DNA of 33,066 nt, taken from Bacteroidota bacterium. Lineage in GTDB: Bacteria > Bacteroidota > Bacteroidia > Bacteroidales > Paludibacteraceae. The stretch is taken from positions 1 through 33,066 of the forward strand of contig JAUZOM010000023.1 in the NCBI GenBank assembly GCA_030706465.1, given 5' to 3'. This document shows positions 1 to 7,321 of the stretch, piece by piece (within the stretch, counting starts at the first letter, position 1; the number at the start of each line of letters is the position of its first letter). The translations under genes were made by a program, and so were the position numbers. Under the pieces are notes generated by a model that had not been told where the DNA came from, did no database searches, and worked only from the letters and a program-made list of their open reading frames with translations.

Positions 1-2
1 AT

Positions 3-209
3 TTTGATAAAGACAAAGTCATGATGGACTTTGCCATCTTTGCTATTGCCTTTAATCTGGGTAAAATGTATCGAAAAGCTAAAACTATTGTTAAAAATAC
101 GGCAAATACTGATACTCATCTCTGTTATTTAACAATAATTGTTTTCCTCAGAAAAAATTACCTTCACTCAGATTGTTTTTATCATCAAAACTCTGAACTT
201 GCGGCATAA
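3..209 (+). CDS. C-terminal fragment of an IS1182-like transposase (5' end outside window)
   Basis: The frame is open from the left edge to a TAA at 207-209, so only about the last 68 residues are present. The segment KVMMDFAIFAIAFNLGKMYR resembles the closing helix of DDE transposases of the IS1182 type found in Bacteroidota, which end in a similar 'FAxxAFNLxK' helix. The last ~40 residues look less conserved. An inverted-repeat-like sequence follows 11 nt after the stop, as expected for the right end of an insertion sequence. The DDE catalytic residues lie outside the window. The family assignment rests on my recognition of this short helix and on the terminal repeat; whether the element is intact cannot be judged. 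Confidence 0.55.
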   Translation, partial: FDKDKVMMDFAIFAIAFNLGKMYRKAKTIVKNTANTDTHLCYLTIIVFLRKNYLHSDCFYHQNSELAA

Positions 210-219
210 AAACGAAAAA

Positions 220-245
220 GGCTGCATCTCTTTTGATACAGCCTC
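220..245 (+). mobile_element. Probable right end of the insertion sequence, doubling as terminator hairpin
   Basis: GGCTGCATC (220-228) and GATACAGCC (235-243) form a 9-position stem with one C-A mismatch and a 6-nt loop. Read from the outside, the end is GAGGCTGTATCAAAAGAG, a form typical of IS1182-type termini as I remember them. The left terminal repeat and target duplication lie beyond the left edge, so the exact boundary is inferred. Confidence 0.5.
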
Positions 246-302
246 TTCTATTTATTGCAGATGATTTAATCAACTCATAAAGCTGACACGTTTATCAATA
301 GA

Positions 303-893
303 CTAATCAACTCTTTCCTCCTTCACCACTTTAGGCTTCTTCACTTTGTCCTCATTCTTTGCTATAAAATCCTTCCACCCTGAATATGCCTTTTCAGAGG
401 CTGGTTTCCCCATTTGCAGGAAGTGACAATAGGCAGCAGCCAATCCATCGGTTGCATCTAATTGAGGGAGCATACTTTCCTGCGGAATCTTTAAATAACG
501 GCGAAGCATGTCCGCCACTTGTTCTTTGGAAGCAATTCCGTTTCCGGTAATAGCCATTTTTATTTTCAACGGTGCATATTCGGTAAGCGGAATATCGCGA
601 TATAGTGCGGCAGACATAGCTACACCCTGTGCACGTCCAAGTTTCAGCATAGATTGTACGTTTTTTCCAAAAAATGGTGACTCAATAGCTAAATGATCCG
701 GATGAAATTCATCGATAAGCGATAAGGTTCTGGCAAAAATACGTTGCAACTTCAGGTAATGATTGCTGTACTTTTTCAGATCGAGAACACCCATAGCCAA
801 CATTTCCGTTCTGTTGCCGTTAACTTTCAGAATACCGTACCCCATAATGGTAGTTCCGGGGTCGATACCTAATATGATTTGCTCCTTGACCAT
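303..893 (-). CDS. ruvC: Crossover junction endodeoxyribonuclease RuvC
   Basis: RuvC cuts Holliday junctions symmetrically in the RuvABC resolvasome during recombination and repair. The 196-residue protein has the RNase H-like fold signature GIDPGTT at residues 9-15, with the first acidic residue D11. E71 is in [11 protein letters not shown], and the pair D146/D149 is in [13 protein letters not shown], so all four metal-binding acidic residues are present. The usual length is about 160-190; the extra lies in a lysine-rich tail after residue 165. The start ATG is 3 nt downstream of the DUF4286 stop, so the two genes are almost certainly co-transcribed from the promoter upstream of DUF4286. The insertion-sequence end lies about 60 nt beyond the stop but does not disrupt the gene. 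Confidence 0.96.
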   Translation of the reverse strand: MVKEQIILGIDPGTTIMGYGILKVNGNRTEMLAMGVLDLKKYSNHYLKLQRIFARTLSLIDEFHPDHLAIESPFFGKNVQSMLKLGRAQGVAMSAALYRDIPLTEYAPLKIKMAITGNGIASKEQVADMLRRYLKIPQESMLPQLDATDGLAAAYCHFLQMGKPASEKAYSGWKDFIAKNEDKVKKPKVVKEERVD

Positions 894-896
894 ACA

Positions 897-1202
897 TTAA
901 TCAACCAGTTCCAATACTGTCGTAAAGAAAATTACTTCAGTGCCGAATTTTTTAGAACAGTTTTCCTGGAATAGCGCACTGTATTCCTTATTCCACAATT
1001 TAAGTGTTTGCATATCCCGTACATGAAATTGAACAGAAAACGAAGTCCCGTCCTGTTTGTCGCTTGTAATGACACGAGCCACTTGAGGTTGTGTGAAATA
1101 AGTTGAATCGAGCATGAAAGGAATGTGTTGTTCGTGGATCCATTCGAGCCATTCATTATGCACTTTATCAGAAACCAGATAGGTTGTATTAAATATGAAC
1201 AT
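897..1202 (-). CDS. DUF4286 family protein
   Basis: This small protein of 101 residues starts MFIFNTTYLV and matches the DUF4286 family, an alpha/beta ferredoxin-like fold of unknown function that commonly sits directly beside ruvC in Bacteroidota. No signal peptide or membrane segment is visible, so it is probably cytoplasmic. Its stop lies 3 nt before the ruvC start. A -7 box is found 32-39 nt upstream of the ATG on the same strand. An overlapping minus-strand frame of 92 residues at 932-1210 is a shadow. Function is unknown; the conserved pairing with ruvC is the only functional hint. Confidence 0.85.
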   Translation of the reverse strand: MFIFNTTYLVSDKVHNEWLEWIHEQHIPFMLDSTYFTQPQVARVITSDKQDGTSFSVQFHVRDMQTLKLWNKEYSALFQENCSKKFGTEVIFFTTVLELVD

Positions 1203-1233
1203 AAATTCAATGTATATTAAAAAAATATTAAAG

Positions 1234-1241
1234 CAAAAGTA
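1234..1241 (-). promoter_or_regulatory. -7 box for the DUF4286-ruvC operon
   Basis: The minus strand reads TACTTTTG, an exact match to the Bacteroidota TAnnTTTG -7 element, placed just upstream of the DUF4286 start. No clear -33 TTG lies at the expected distance. It is divergent from the tRNA promoter about 25 nt away. Confidence 0.55.
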
Positions 1242-1263
1242 CGCATAATTTCCAAAACTTCCT

Positions 1264-1271
1264 TATCTTTG
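1264..1271 (+). promoter_or_regulatory. -7 box for tRNA-Ala
   Basis: TATCTTTG matches TAnnTTTG exactly and ends 23 nt before the first base of the tRNA, a fitting distance for a short 5' leader. Confidence 0.65.
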
Positions 1272-1294
1272 CACCGCAATTTAAAATCAATTAT

Positions 1295-1368
1295 GGGGGT
1301 TTAGCTCATCTGGCTAGAGCGTAACACTGGCAGTGTTAAGGTGACCGGTTCGAGTCCGGTAATCTCCA
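1295..1368 (+). tRNA. tRNA-Ala (anticodon GGC)
   Basis: A full cloverleaf can be folded. The acceptor arm is GGGGGTT with AATCTCC. The D arm is GCTC...GAGC. The anticodon stem is TAACA/TGTTA around loop CTGGCAG, giving anticodon GGC. The T arm is ACCGG-TTCGAGT-CCGGT. The third acceptor pair is G3:U70, the classic identity element for alanyl-tRNA synthetase, which agrees with the anticodon. The discriminator is A at 1368, and CCA is not encoded (CTT follows). Confidence 0.95.
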
Positions 1369-1378
1369 CTTGATTTAC

Positions 1379-1411
1379 AAAAGGCTTACCGTTTTCCGGT
1401 AAGCCTTTTTT
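1379..1411 (+). terminator. Rho-independent terminator of tRNA-Ala
   Basis: A perfect 13-bp stem (1379-1391 with 1397-1409) has a 5-nt loop and a run of six T at 1406-1411. It starts 10 nt after the tRNA. Confidence 0.9.
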
Positions 1412-1431
1412 GTACTCCGGCACAGACCCCT

Positions 1432-1461
1432 AAAAAAGGTTGGACTTTCGTCCGACCTTTT
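1432..1461 (-). terminator. Terminator of the TonB receptor gene
   Basis: A 12-bp stem (1434-1445 with 1450-1461, one G-T pair) has a TTTC loop. On the minus strand it is followed by T residues (A-run 1432-1437 on plus). It lies 15 nt after the receptor stop codon. With the preceding hairpin it insulates two convergent units. Confidence 0.85.
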
Positions 1462-1476
1462 ATTTAAAGTTTCTTC

Positions 1477-3927
1477 TTAAAACTTAAGTGTTACTGAAGC
1501 TAAGAAATTCCTTCCGGCCTGCGGAAAATACCGGATGTCATTGTAACGTGTTGAGGGGGTTGAACTATCCCGGAAATAGTAAGAATCCCAAACATAAGCA
1601 TTACTGCTGTATTGTTCATTGAAAATATTATTAACTAATGCAGACAGCACAATCCCGCGAATTCCTTTTACCGGGATAGAATAACTCAAGCGAAGGCTAT
1701 TTATAAAATAAGCATTCAACGAACGGTCATTGCTCCCGGTATTATCCACGTATTGTTTTCCCACATATTGCGATTGAAATCCGGCTTCAAAATTTCCCCT
1801 GATGAAAGTGATCATGCTGTTAGCCAGCATTTCAGGGGAGAAGGCTATCGGTGCACTGCCAACTATATTCTGCTTTTGTCCAACCCAGTTCCAATCCTGG
1901 TCATTATCATAGATATTTGCATATTCGGTATAATTAATCACCCTGTTATGACTGACGGTTACCGAGGCATCCCAGCGCAACCAGTCAACAGGTTTTACGC
2001 TTCCCATAAACTCGATCCCTAAACGATAACTTGTTGGAATATTCTCCGTCAGCATTTCGCCCATATCGTCAATTTTCCCCGTTAGTATTAACTGATTGTG
2101 GTAATACATGAAGTAACCGTTCACTCCGAACGAATAGATATCGTTATGATATTTGTAACCGACTTCGCCATCGTATAATCTTTCGGAAGTAGGCCAGGTT
2201 GCCGATGTACCATCGGTATAGTTGGTTCGTGTAGGTTCCCGGTTGGCTATTGCCAGTGAGGCATACCAGTCGTTGTGGATGGTTGGGCGGTAATAAGCGC
2301 CCACTTTCGGATTAAAGAAGTTGAAATGCTTGTTAACATCCAGAATCTGCATGGCTCCAATGGCATCATCCCATTGGTCATTCCGGCCAGACAAGGTATA
2401 ATTGACCATACGATATTGTAAATCGGCATACACATTCAGTTTTGATGTCAGTTCGTAGTTTGCTTTTAAATAGATATTGGCATCCAATTTGCTGACTTTA
2501 CTGCGATAGAATTCTGAGATGGGCAATATATCCCCGATATAATTTTTTACCCAGATCACATCACCAAAATGATTACCCCAATAATTGTTGGCAGCTCCAC
2601 CCAATTGTGCCTTGAGTTTGTTCTTCTGATAATTTAGTGAAAAAATACCTCCCGCAAAGTTATTATCCATCTTCTTTTGGGTCACTAAGTCGCTGTTGGT
2701 AGTTGTTGTTCCATCTGCCGTGAAAGGAGCTAAAGAATAATGTGGCAATGCCTTATCTTGCTGATATTCTTCATAGTATCCATCACCCCGGGTATAATGC
2801 AATCCCGCGTTTAAACTAAATTCAGGGGAGAACGAATGGACACCAAGTAATTGGTAATTAGTCTGGATATAGTTATCCGTTTGATTCTGGTAATAGAGCG
2901 GTTGCCCGTTAGCGTCATTGCCCATGAAGCCGCAAGGATTGTAGGTGCGGTGAGTGGCTAATGAATCTTTCGGTACACCATCCCAGGCATGGTAAGTTTT
3001 TTCAGTTCCACCGAACGTCAGGAATTTGATGGAGGTATGATCGTCGTAATAACCGGCCTGCACAAAATACGATTTCATATCCACCGAACCGCGATCAATA
3101 TAACCATCCGATTTTACAGATGACAGTCGTGTGTCTATTGCCCAATGGTTGTTTATCAATCCCGAACTGGCTTTTACTGTTTCCTTCAGGGTGTTGAACG
3201 AACCGTAGGTAACACTCGTCTCACCCGAAGCCTTTTGGGCATAGTTCTCGGTTTGTAGATTTAAGTTAGCTCCAAATGCACCGGCTCCATTTGTAGATGT
3301 CCCTACGCCGCGTTGGATTTGGATACTCTGCAGGGAAGAGGCAAAGTCGGGAATATCCACCCAATAGGCCCCCTGCTCATCCGGATCATTATAGGGAATA
3401 CCATTAATCGTAATGTTTATTCGGGTGGCATCTGTACCCCTGATCCGGAAACCGGTATAGCCGATACCGGTACCGGCATCCGAAGAAGCCACAAACGATG
3501 GCGTCATCGACAACAGATACGGGATGTCTTGTCCGAGATTGGTCTTTGATAAAGCTTCTTTGTCGATATTGGTATAAGCAACCGGCGATTTATCAGTAGC
3601 GCGGAGTGATGAAACGGTAATTTCATCCATCGAATACGTTTTCGGATTTAATGTTATCACTAAATCCTGATCGACATTCGCCTGATGGATCGATGTTTCA
3701 AAACCTACAAATGAAGCTTCGAGTGTGTACCGGTTCTTGGATAGCTTTTCAAAATTAAAGGAACCGTCCTTTCCGGTTGTTCGAACGAGTGAACTGTTCT
3801 GAATAGCCACAGTTGCACCTACTAAAGCATTCCCTTTTTCGTCCAACACTTTCCCTTTGACGGTGTGTTGTGCAAAAGCGGTGAAAACGGAGAACAGCAT
3901 GAATGCTGAAATAAAAATTTGTCTCAT
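1477..3927 (-). CDS. TonB-dependent outer-membrane receptor under thiamine riboswitch control
   Basis: This protein of 816 residues is an outer-membrane active transporter. The signal peptide covers residues 1-20 (cut near AFAQ). A carboxypeptidase-regulatory-like beta-sandwich (about 22-105, from TVKGKVLDEKGNALVGATV) follows, as in SusC-type receptors. A plug domain (about 105-225) contains FRIRGTDATRINITINGIPY, and the rest is a 22-strand barrel ending in the aromatic FLASVTLKF. The length is below that of most SusC proteins (about 1000), there is no susD partner, and the gene stands alone. The leader carries a TPP riboswitch, so the substrate is most likely thiamine or a thiamine precursor; thiamine-regulated outer-membrane receptors (called OMR1 in comparative work) are known in Bacteroidota. 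No PnuT-type inner-membrane transporter is next to it in this window. The transporter fold is certain; the substrate is inferred from regulation. Confidence 0.93.
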   Translation of the reverse strand: MRQIFISAFMLFSVFTAFAQHTVKGKVLDEKGNALVGATVAIQNSSLVRTTGKDGSFNFEKLSKNRYTLEASFVGFETSIHQANVDQDLVITLNPKTYSMDEITVSSLRATDKSPVAYTNIDKEALSKTNLGQDIPYLLSMTPSFVASSDAGTGIGYTGFRIRGTDATRINITINGIPYNDPDEQGAYWVDIPDFASSLQSIQIQRGVGTSTNGAGAFGANLNLQTENYAQKASGETSVTYGSFNTLKETVKASSGLINNHWAIDTRLSSVKSDGYIDRGSVDMKSYFVQAGYYDDHTSIKFLTFGGTEKTYHAWDGVPKDSLATHRTYNPCGFMGNDANGQPLYYQNQTDNYIQTNYQLLGVHSFSPEFSLNAGLHYTRGDGYYEEYQQDKALPHYSLAPFTADGTTTTNSDLVTQKKMDNNFAGGIFSLNYQKNKLKAQLGGAANNYWGNHFGDVIWVKNYIGDILPISEFYRSKVSKLDANIYLKANYELTSKLNVYADLQYRMVNYTLSGRNDQWDDAIGAMQILDVNKHFNFFNPKVGAYYRPTIHNDWYASLAIANREPTRTNYTDGTSATWPTSERLYDGEVGYKYHNDIYSFGVNGYFMYYHNQLILTGKIDDMGEMLTENIPTSYRLGIEFMGSVKPVDWLRWDASVTVSHNRVINYTEYANIYDNDQDWNWVGQKQNIVGSAPIAFSPEMLANSMITFIRGNFEAGFQSQYVGKQYVDNTGSNDRSLNAYFINSLRLSYSIPVKGIRGIVLSALVNNIFNEQYSSNAYVWDSYYFRDSSTPSTRYNDIRYFPQAGRNFLASVTLKF

Positions 3928-3995
3928 AGCAAATTAATTAAATGAGTTAATGAATTTGATTGAGAGCCTAATAAAAAATACGGATGAATTTAGCT

Positions 3996-4066
3996 TATTC
4001 CCTTCGCGGAATTACCCGTGCAGGTTCAAAGGGTATGATCTCAGCCCGAAATATTAAGGCACCCCA
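3996..4066 (-). promoter_or_regulatory. TPP riboswitch (THI box)
   Basis: Read on the minus strand, the leader contains the conserved blocks of the thiamine pyrophosphate aptamer in order: GGGGTGCC, then GGGCTGAGATCATACCC (CUGAGA core), TTGAACCTG, GGGTAATTCCGCGAAGGGAA. It ends about 70 nt upstream of the receptor ATG. No obvious terminator hairpin lies between aptamer and start, so control is more likely at translation initiation. Bound TPP should lower expression, by analogy with the family. Confidence 0.93.
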
Positions 4067-4130
4067 TTGTAAATAGTTAATAAAAAGAAAGAAAAACAAC
4101 CCTGGAAGCGGGTCGAATTCCTTTCGGGGA

Positions 4131-4138
4131 CAAAGATA
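4131..4138 (-). promoter_or_regulatory. -7 box upstream of the TPP riboswitch
   Basis: The minus strand reads TATCTTTG, an exact TAnnTTTG match about 65 nt upstream of the aptamer. This predicts a transcript leader of about 195 nt containing the whole riboswitch. Confidence 0.6.
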
Positions 4139-4369
4139 CAAAAAAAGGTTGGATGTTGATCTGTTACAAAATAATTCAACCGGATTATCCGCATGATGTC
4201 ATAATGATAAAGAGTCGGAATGCGGATAAGAAGGAGTCAGCTGATTTCAGAAGTGAAATTATGACCGCTTTCATCTCCGTTGGTAAATTCCCGATGCACC
4301 GACCGCTTGAGGCTTGGGTTAATTGTTTTTCCGAATTCATTTCGTCATTCACTCTTAGCGTGGAGGAAC

Positions 4370-4437
4370 TTCGGATAGGGTTCGGATAGGTATACCTATC
4401 TGAACCCTATCCGAACTTTAATTCAACCCTATCCGAT
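4370..4437. repeat. 46-nt near-perfect palindrome of CGGATAGG units plus a third half-copy
   Basis: Positions 4370-4392 and 4393-4415 are reverse complements over 23 nt with a single G-T wobble and no loop. Each arm is itself a direct repeat of TTCGGATAGG. A further copy of the right-arm unit, TTCAACCCTATCCGA, follows at 4422-4436. No coding frame explains the pattern. It could be a small dispersed repeat, a protein-binding array or a mobile-element scar. Confidence 0.8.
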
Positions 4438-4456
4438 TCCACTTTATACTTAAAAC

Positions 4457-4475
4457 GGAAGCAGGGTAAGCTTCC
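4457..4475. repeat. Small hairpin beside the palindrome
   Basis: GGAAGC (4457-4462) and GCTTCC (4470-4475) pair around the 7-nt loop AGGGTAA. The loop word AGGGTAAG recurs about 20 nt later. No T-run follows, so it is not a convincing terminator. Confidence 0.35.
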
Positions 4476-5169
4476 TAGAATTAGGGTAAGTGAGGAGAGT
4501 AAATAAAAAGAAAATAAGATCAAAATACTGCCGTCCTTTTACTGAAATTAATCCAGATTCTATGAATCAAGGTCTTTATGTTTTATATTTAGTAGTTTTG
4601 TTTTTTTACAAAGATTAATTCTGTGATAATCACCTATTTATATTCCTTGAATTGGATATGAATATCTTCAATGTAAATAAATTAAAATGCATTTTAAAAA
4701 TAAGCAGAATTAGTATCCGATGATTCATATCCTGATTCTTTTTCAAAATGAGGGAAACATTGTGGCGTTTTTTCCAGAGATTCAACCCACGGCGATTTAC
4801 TTCTGAACGTATCTCCTGTTCAATATCTGACCCTTTAAGCATTCTGTTTGCTTCTTTAACAAAGACGATTAACGTATCTTGTTGTTGTACTTCCAGGAAA
4901 AAACGGATCGGGGGTCAGTATGTGTGCTTTTTCAGGGAGCATAAAAGAACAACTTAGCCGGAACAGGATGCGACAGAATAATGTTACTACGCTTCCGGTC
5001 TTCAAAAATGCTTTTATTAAAGGCTGTTGTCCGATGGTTACGAACCGGTAGTCAGTTTAACCTGTTTTTAGGAATATCGTTCAGGGAACAGAATGTAAAA
5101 AAATGTTACTCATCCATTTGGCAGGATAAGGAACGGAAGAGGATGTTATTTAGGAAACAATAGCAGAAG

Positions 5170-5958
5170 TTAATCAACAAAGATTTCGCCAGTCAGATAA
5201 TGTCTCGCCTGTCCGCTGATTTCAACCCGGTCATGTAAGTAAGTACAGCTTAACTGCCCTTGCCGGTCCGAAAGTTGTAGGGCGGTTAAATGTGTTTTGC
5301 CTAATCTTTTCGCCCAAAAGGGGGTCAGCAGGGTATGGGCAGAACTGGTTACGGGGTCTTCATTTACACCTACTTGCGGAGCAAAGAAACGGGAGACAAA
5401 ATCAACCTCGTTTCCCTTTGCTGTAATGATAACACCCCGGGCATCGAGGTCTGAAATGCAATCGAGATGAGGTATAATCCGGCGTATCTGTTCTTCATTC
5501 TCAAAAAGATAGAGATAATCGGTTTTGCCTTTCAGAATTTCAAGGGGGACGATATTAAATGCAGATGATAAAGCAAAAGAAATTTCTTCTTTTCGGGCTG
5601 TATCTGATGGAAAATTTAAAGATAGCAGGTCATCGTGCCGGGTGACTGTGAGTTCTCCGCTCCGGGGAGAGTAAAAACGAATGGCAGGTCCGGCATGTTT
5701 TTCAAGATTGAACAATACATAGGCCGCAGCCAGGGTAGCATGTCCACACAGGTCCACTTCAACCCGGGGAGTAAACCATCGGATCAAGTATTCCTCTCCC
5801 GTTGGAACGTAAAAGGCAGTTTCGGCCAGGTTATTTTCTTTTGCTATGTTTTGCATCAGTTCGTCGGGCAGCCATGCTTCTAAGGGGCATACTGCTGCCG
5901 GATTGCCACGGAAAATTTTATCGGTAAAAGCATCAATTTGATAGATCTTCTGTCTCAT
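5170..5958 (-). CDS. PhzF family isomerase-like protein
   Basis: The PhzF family has the diaminopimelate-epimerase fold; members include phenazine PhzF, and most have unknown substrates. The 262-residue length fits the family. Residues 1-25 (KIYQIDAFTDKIFRGNPAAV) are the typical opening, with the GNPAAV signature at 18-23. E46 in NNLAETAFY corresponds to the catalytic glutamate, and CGHATLAAAYVL (71-82) carries the conserved histidine H73. A second conserved block, GVNEDPVTSSAHTLL, is in the C-terminal half, so both lobes are complete. No signal peptide is present. There are no phenazine genes nearby, so this is an orphan member and not evidence for phenazine production. It is transcribed alone; no promoter with an exact TAnnTTTG was found upstream. 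Confidence 0.92.
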   Translation of the reverse strand: MRQKIYQIDAFTDKIFRGNPAAVCPLEAWLPDELMQNIAKENNLAETAFYVPTGEEYLIRWFTPRVEVDLCGHATLAAAYVLFNLEKHAGPAIRFYSPRSGELTVTRHDDLLSLNFPSDTARKEEISFALSSAFNIVPLEILKGKTDYLYLFENEEQIRRIIPHLDCISDLDARGVIITAKGNEVDFVSRFFAPQVGVNEDPVTSSAHTLLTPFWAKRLGKTHLTALQLSDRQGQLSCTYLHDRVEISGQARHYLTGEIFVD

Positions 5959-6264
5959 GATCTAGAGAAAATTATATATGGGATTGGGAAATAATAAATA
6001 ACCTGTAAAAAGTATAGTTGAAGTATGTTTTTAGTTGTCAGTTATTTAAATTAATTGTTTCAACTATTTTTATGTTCCAGTTTTGATGTTACAAATATAT
6101 TAATTCTAACCCAATAAAAGTCCTTATTTGATGAATTATAGTTGTAGCTGTCACTCCGGACTGTGACCTGATATTGAGATGTCTGTGTATTTATTTTGTT
6201 TTTTCCGGAATAATACAATTGCTCCTAATATGCAACCTTAAAAGAAATCAAATTGAATTCAATG

Positions 6265-6294
6265 TTGAATCATTGATGAAATTGAATATATTTG
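6265..6294 (+). promoter_or_regulatory. Promoter of the isochorismatase-fold gene
   Basis: TATATTTG at 6287-6294 matches the TAnnTTTG -7 element, and TTG at 6265-6267 lies 19 nt upstream, a good -33 spacing. The promoter is inside the longest possible reading frame, which supports the downstream ATG at 6315 as the true start. Confidence 0.65.
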
Positions 6295-6314
6295 CACAAC
6301 TAAACTTATGTGTG

Positions 6315-6923
6315 ATGATTACAACGATTGATAAACAGACTGCGCTGATACTGATTGACTTGCAAAAAGGGCTGGTGAAAATGGAAGCTGCTGGTTCTGT
6401 AAAAAAGATCCTATTAAAGGCTTCTATGTTGGTGGATGTTTTCCGGACAGCTCGTTTGCCGATTGTGATCGTTCATGTAGATCCACTGGGAGCTGCTTGG
6501 ACGAAAACAAGGGTTGAAGTTGCGTCCGTGCCACAAAACCCTTTTATGCAGACGATTGCAAAGGTGACCATGCCCATTATGGGTTTTACGGACATTGTTC
6601 CGGAGATCGTCATTCAACCGGAGGATATCCTGATTGAAAAGAAATCGTGGAATGCTTTCTTTCAGACTTCCCTTGATAAAGAACTAAAAAAAAGGAAAAT
6701 CACCCAAATCGTCCTGGCAGGTATTTCAACCAGCAGGGGAGTGGAAGGGACAGCCCGTGCGGCCAGTGAACTGGGTTATAACCTGATATTTGCCACCGAC
6801 GCGATGACCGATAAGGTAAAAGACGCGCATGATAACAGTATCCGCAACATTTTTCCACGCATAGGCGAATTGGGAACCGTAATGGAAATTACCCGAAAAT
6901 TATCTTCTGTTAATAAAAAATAA
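6315..6923 (+). CDS. Isochorismatase-fold hydrolase lacking the usual catalytic cysteine
   Basis: A 202-residue protein of the isochorismatase/cysteine hydrolase superfamily. The frame is open from 6174, but a promoter at 6265-6294 and the family start (hydrophobic strand ALILIDLQKG at residues 10-19) make ATG 6315 the likely start. D15 and K110 (LIEKKSWNAFF) match the conserved Asp and Lys. The nucleophile position, normally Cys in GVxTxxC, reads GISTSRGVEGTAR, giving glycine at 142. Glycine here is also seen in true isochorismatases such as EntB and PhzD, which do not use a cysteine nucleophile. A nicotinamidase or amidase role is therefore doubtful. The substrate is unknown; no enterobactin or phenazine genes are near. 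It is probably cytoplasmic and transcribed alone. Confidence 0.88.
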   Translation: MITTIDKQTALILIDLQKGLVKMEAAGSVKKILLKASMLVDVFRTARLPIVIVHVDPLGAAWTKTRVEVASVPQNPFMQTIAKVTMPIMGFTDIVPEIVIQPEDILIEKKSWNAFFQTSLDKELKKRKITQIVLAGISTSRGVEGTARAASELGYNLIFATDAMTDKVKDAHDNSIRNIFPRIGELGTVMEITRKLSSVNKK

Positions 6924-7083
6924 TTCATTCCAGCCTTGTCCACTTTCCGGGTCTAATGACTCAATTTTATTGTTTCTGTTCGTTTGTAAATGGTTGTTTC
7001 CTGAATTGGTGGTGAAACTATCGCCTGAATTAGTCTGCCATTCATTAAAGCAAGCTATTAATATTATTAAACTGAATATTCTT

Positions 7084-7117
7084 GCATGAAGCAACCGGAA
7101 AATAGGTTGTTTCATGC
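7084..7117. repeat. 13-bp stem-loop, possible terminator
   Basis: GCATGAAGCAACC (7084-7096) and GGTTGTTTCATGC (7105-7117) pair with one G-T wobble around an 8-nt loop. No T-run follows on either strand. It could stop or stabilise the transcript ending at 6923, 160 nt upstream. Confidence 0.45.
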
Positions 7118-7232
7118 ATTCGAATTGTCCGTAATGTTAGCAGATTGTTATTATAGGGGATCAGTTTGCTTTCGATCAGTACAATTTTCTTATTTATCCT
7201 ATTCGAATGTTTCTTTTTTCATTCAAATTATG

Positions 7233-7240
7233 TAAATTTG
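7233..7240 (+). promoter_or_regulatory. -7 box for the ACT-paaK unit
   Basis: TAAATTTG fits TAnnTTTG. It lies about 80 nt upstream of the ACT gene start, implying a leader of roughly 75 nt. No clear -33 element is present. Confidence 0.45.
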
Positions 7241-7321
7241 CATCGTTTAATCGGTTAGCGGCACTATATACCTAGCCACTTTCAATCTAAAACGTCAAAC
7301 ACTTATAAACCATCGATCATT

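Larger units (their letters stand above)
4139..5169. other. Gene-poor interval with no recognisable gene
   Basis: About 1 kb between the thiamine receptor promoter and the PhzF gene. Several frames of 60-78 codons exist on both strands, but none has a recognisable fold, a plausible start context or conserved-looking composition. The most protein-like is a minus-strand frame at about 4630-4914 containing VKEANRMLKGSDIEQEIRSE, open upstream of its only ATG until a stop; it may be a relic. The interval also holds the palindromic repeat and a small hairpin listed separately. Confidence 0.5.
6924..7321. other. Intergenic interval without a supported gene
   Basis: About 400 nt between the isochorismatase-fold gene and the ACT-domain gene. 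It holds a hairpin (7084-7117) and the promoter of the ACT gene. A minus-strand frame of 71 codons (6900-7115) begins inside the hairpin and runs into the 3' end of the upstream gene; I do not accept it as a gene. Confidence 0.55.

Noticed and set aside
932-1210. Minus-strand frame of 92 codons overlapping the DUF4286 gene
   Set aside because: It is out of frame with the recognisable DUF4286 protein, which occupies the same DNA with a better start and spacing to ruvC.
4153-4389. Plus-strand frame of 78 codons
   Set aside because: It ends inside the palindromic repeat, shows no recognisable domain and overlaps the thiamine-receptor promoter region.
4370-4437. CGGATAGG repeats as a CRISPR array or terminator
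   Set aside because: Units are too short and spacers are absent for CRISPR; there is no loop or T-run for a terminator.
5170-6923. PhzF and isochorismatase-fold genes as a phenazine pathway
   Set aside because: They are divergently placed with no other phz genes, and PhzF-family orphans are common.
6900-7115. Minus-strand frame of 71 codons with a lipoprotein-like start
   Set aside because: Its ATG lies inside a stable hairpin, it runs into the 3' end of the neighbouring gene, it has no promoter box, and the residues after the hydrophobic stretch are low in complexity.
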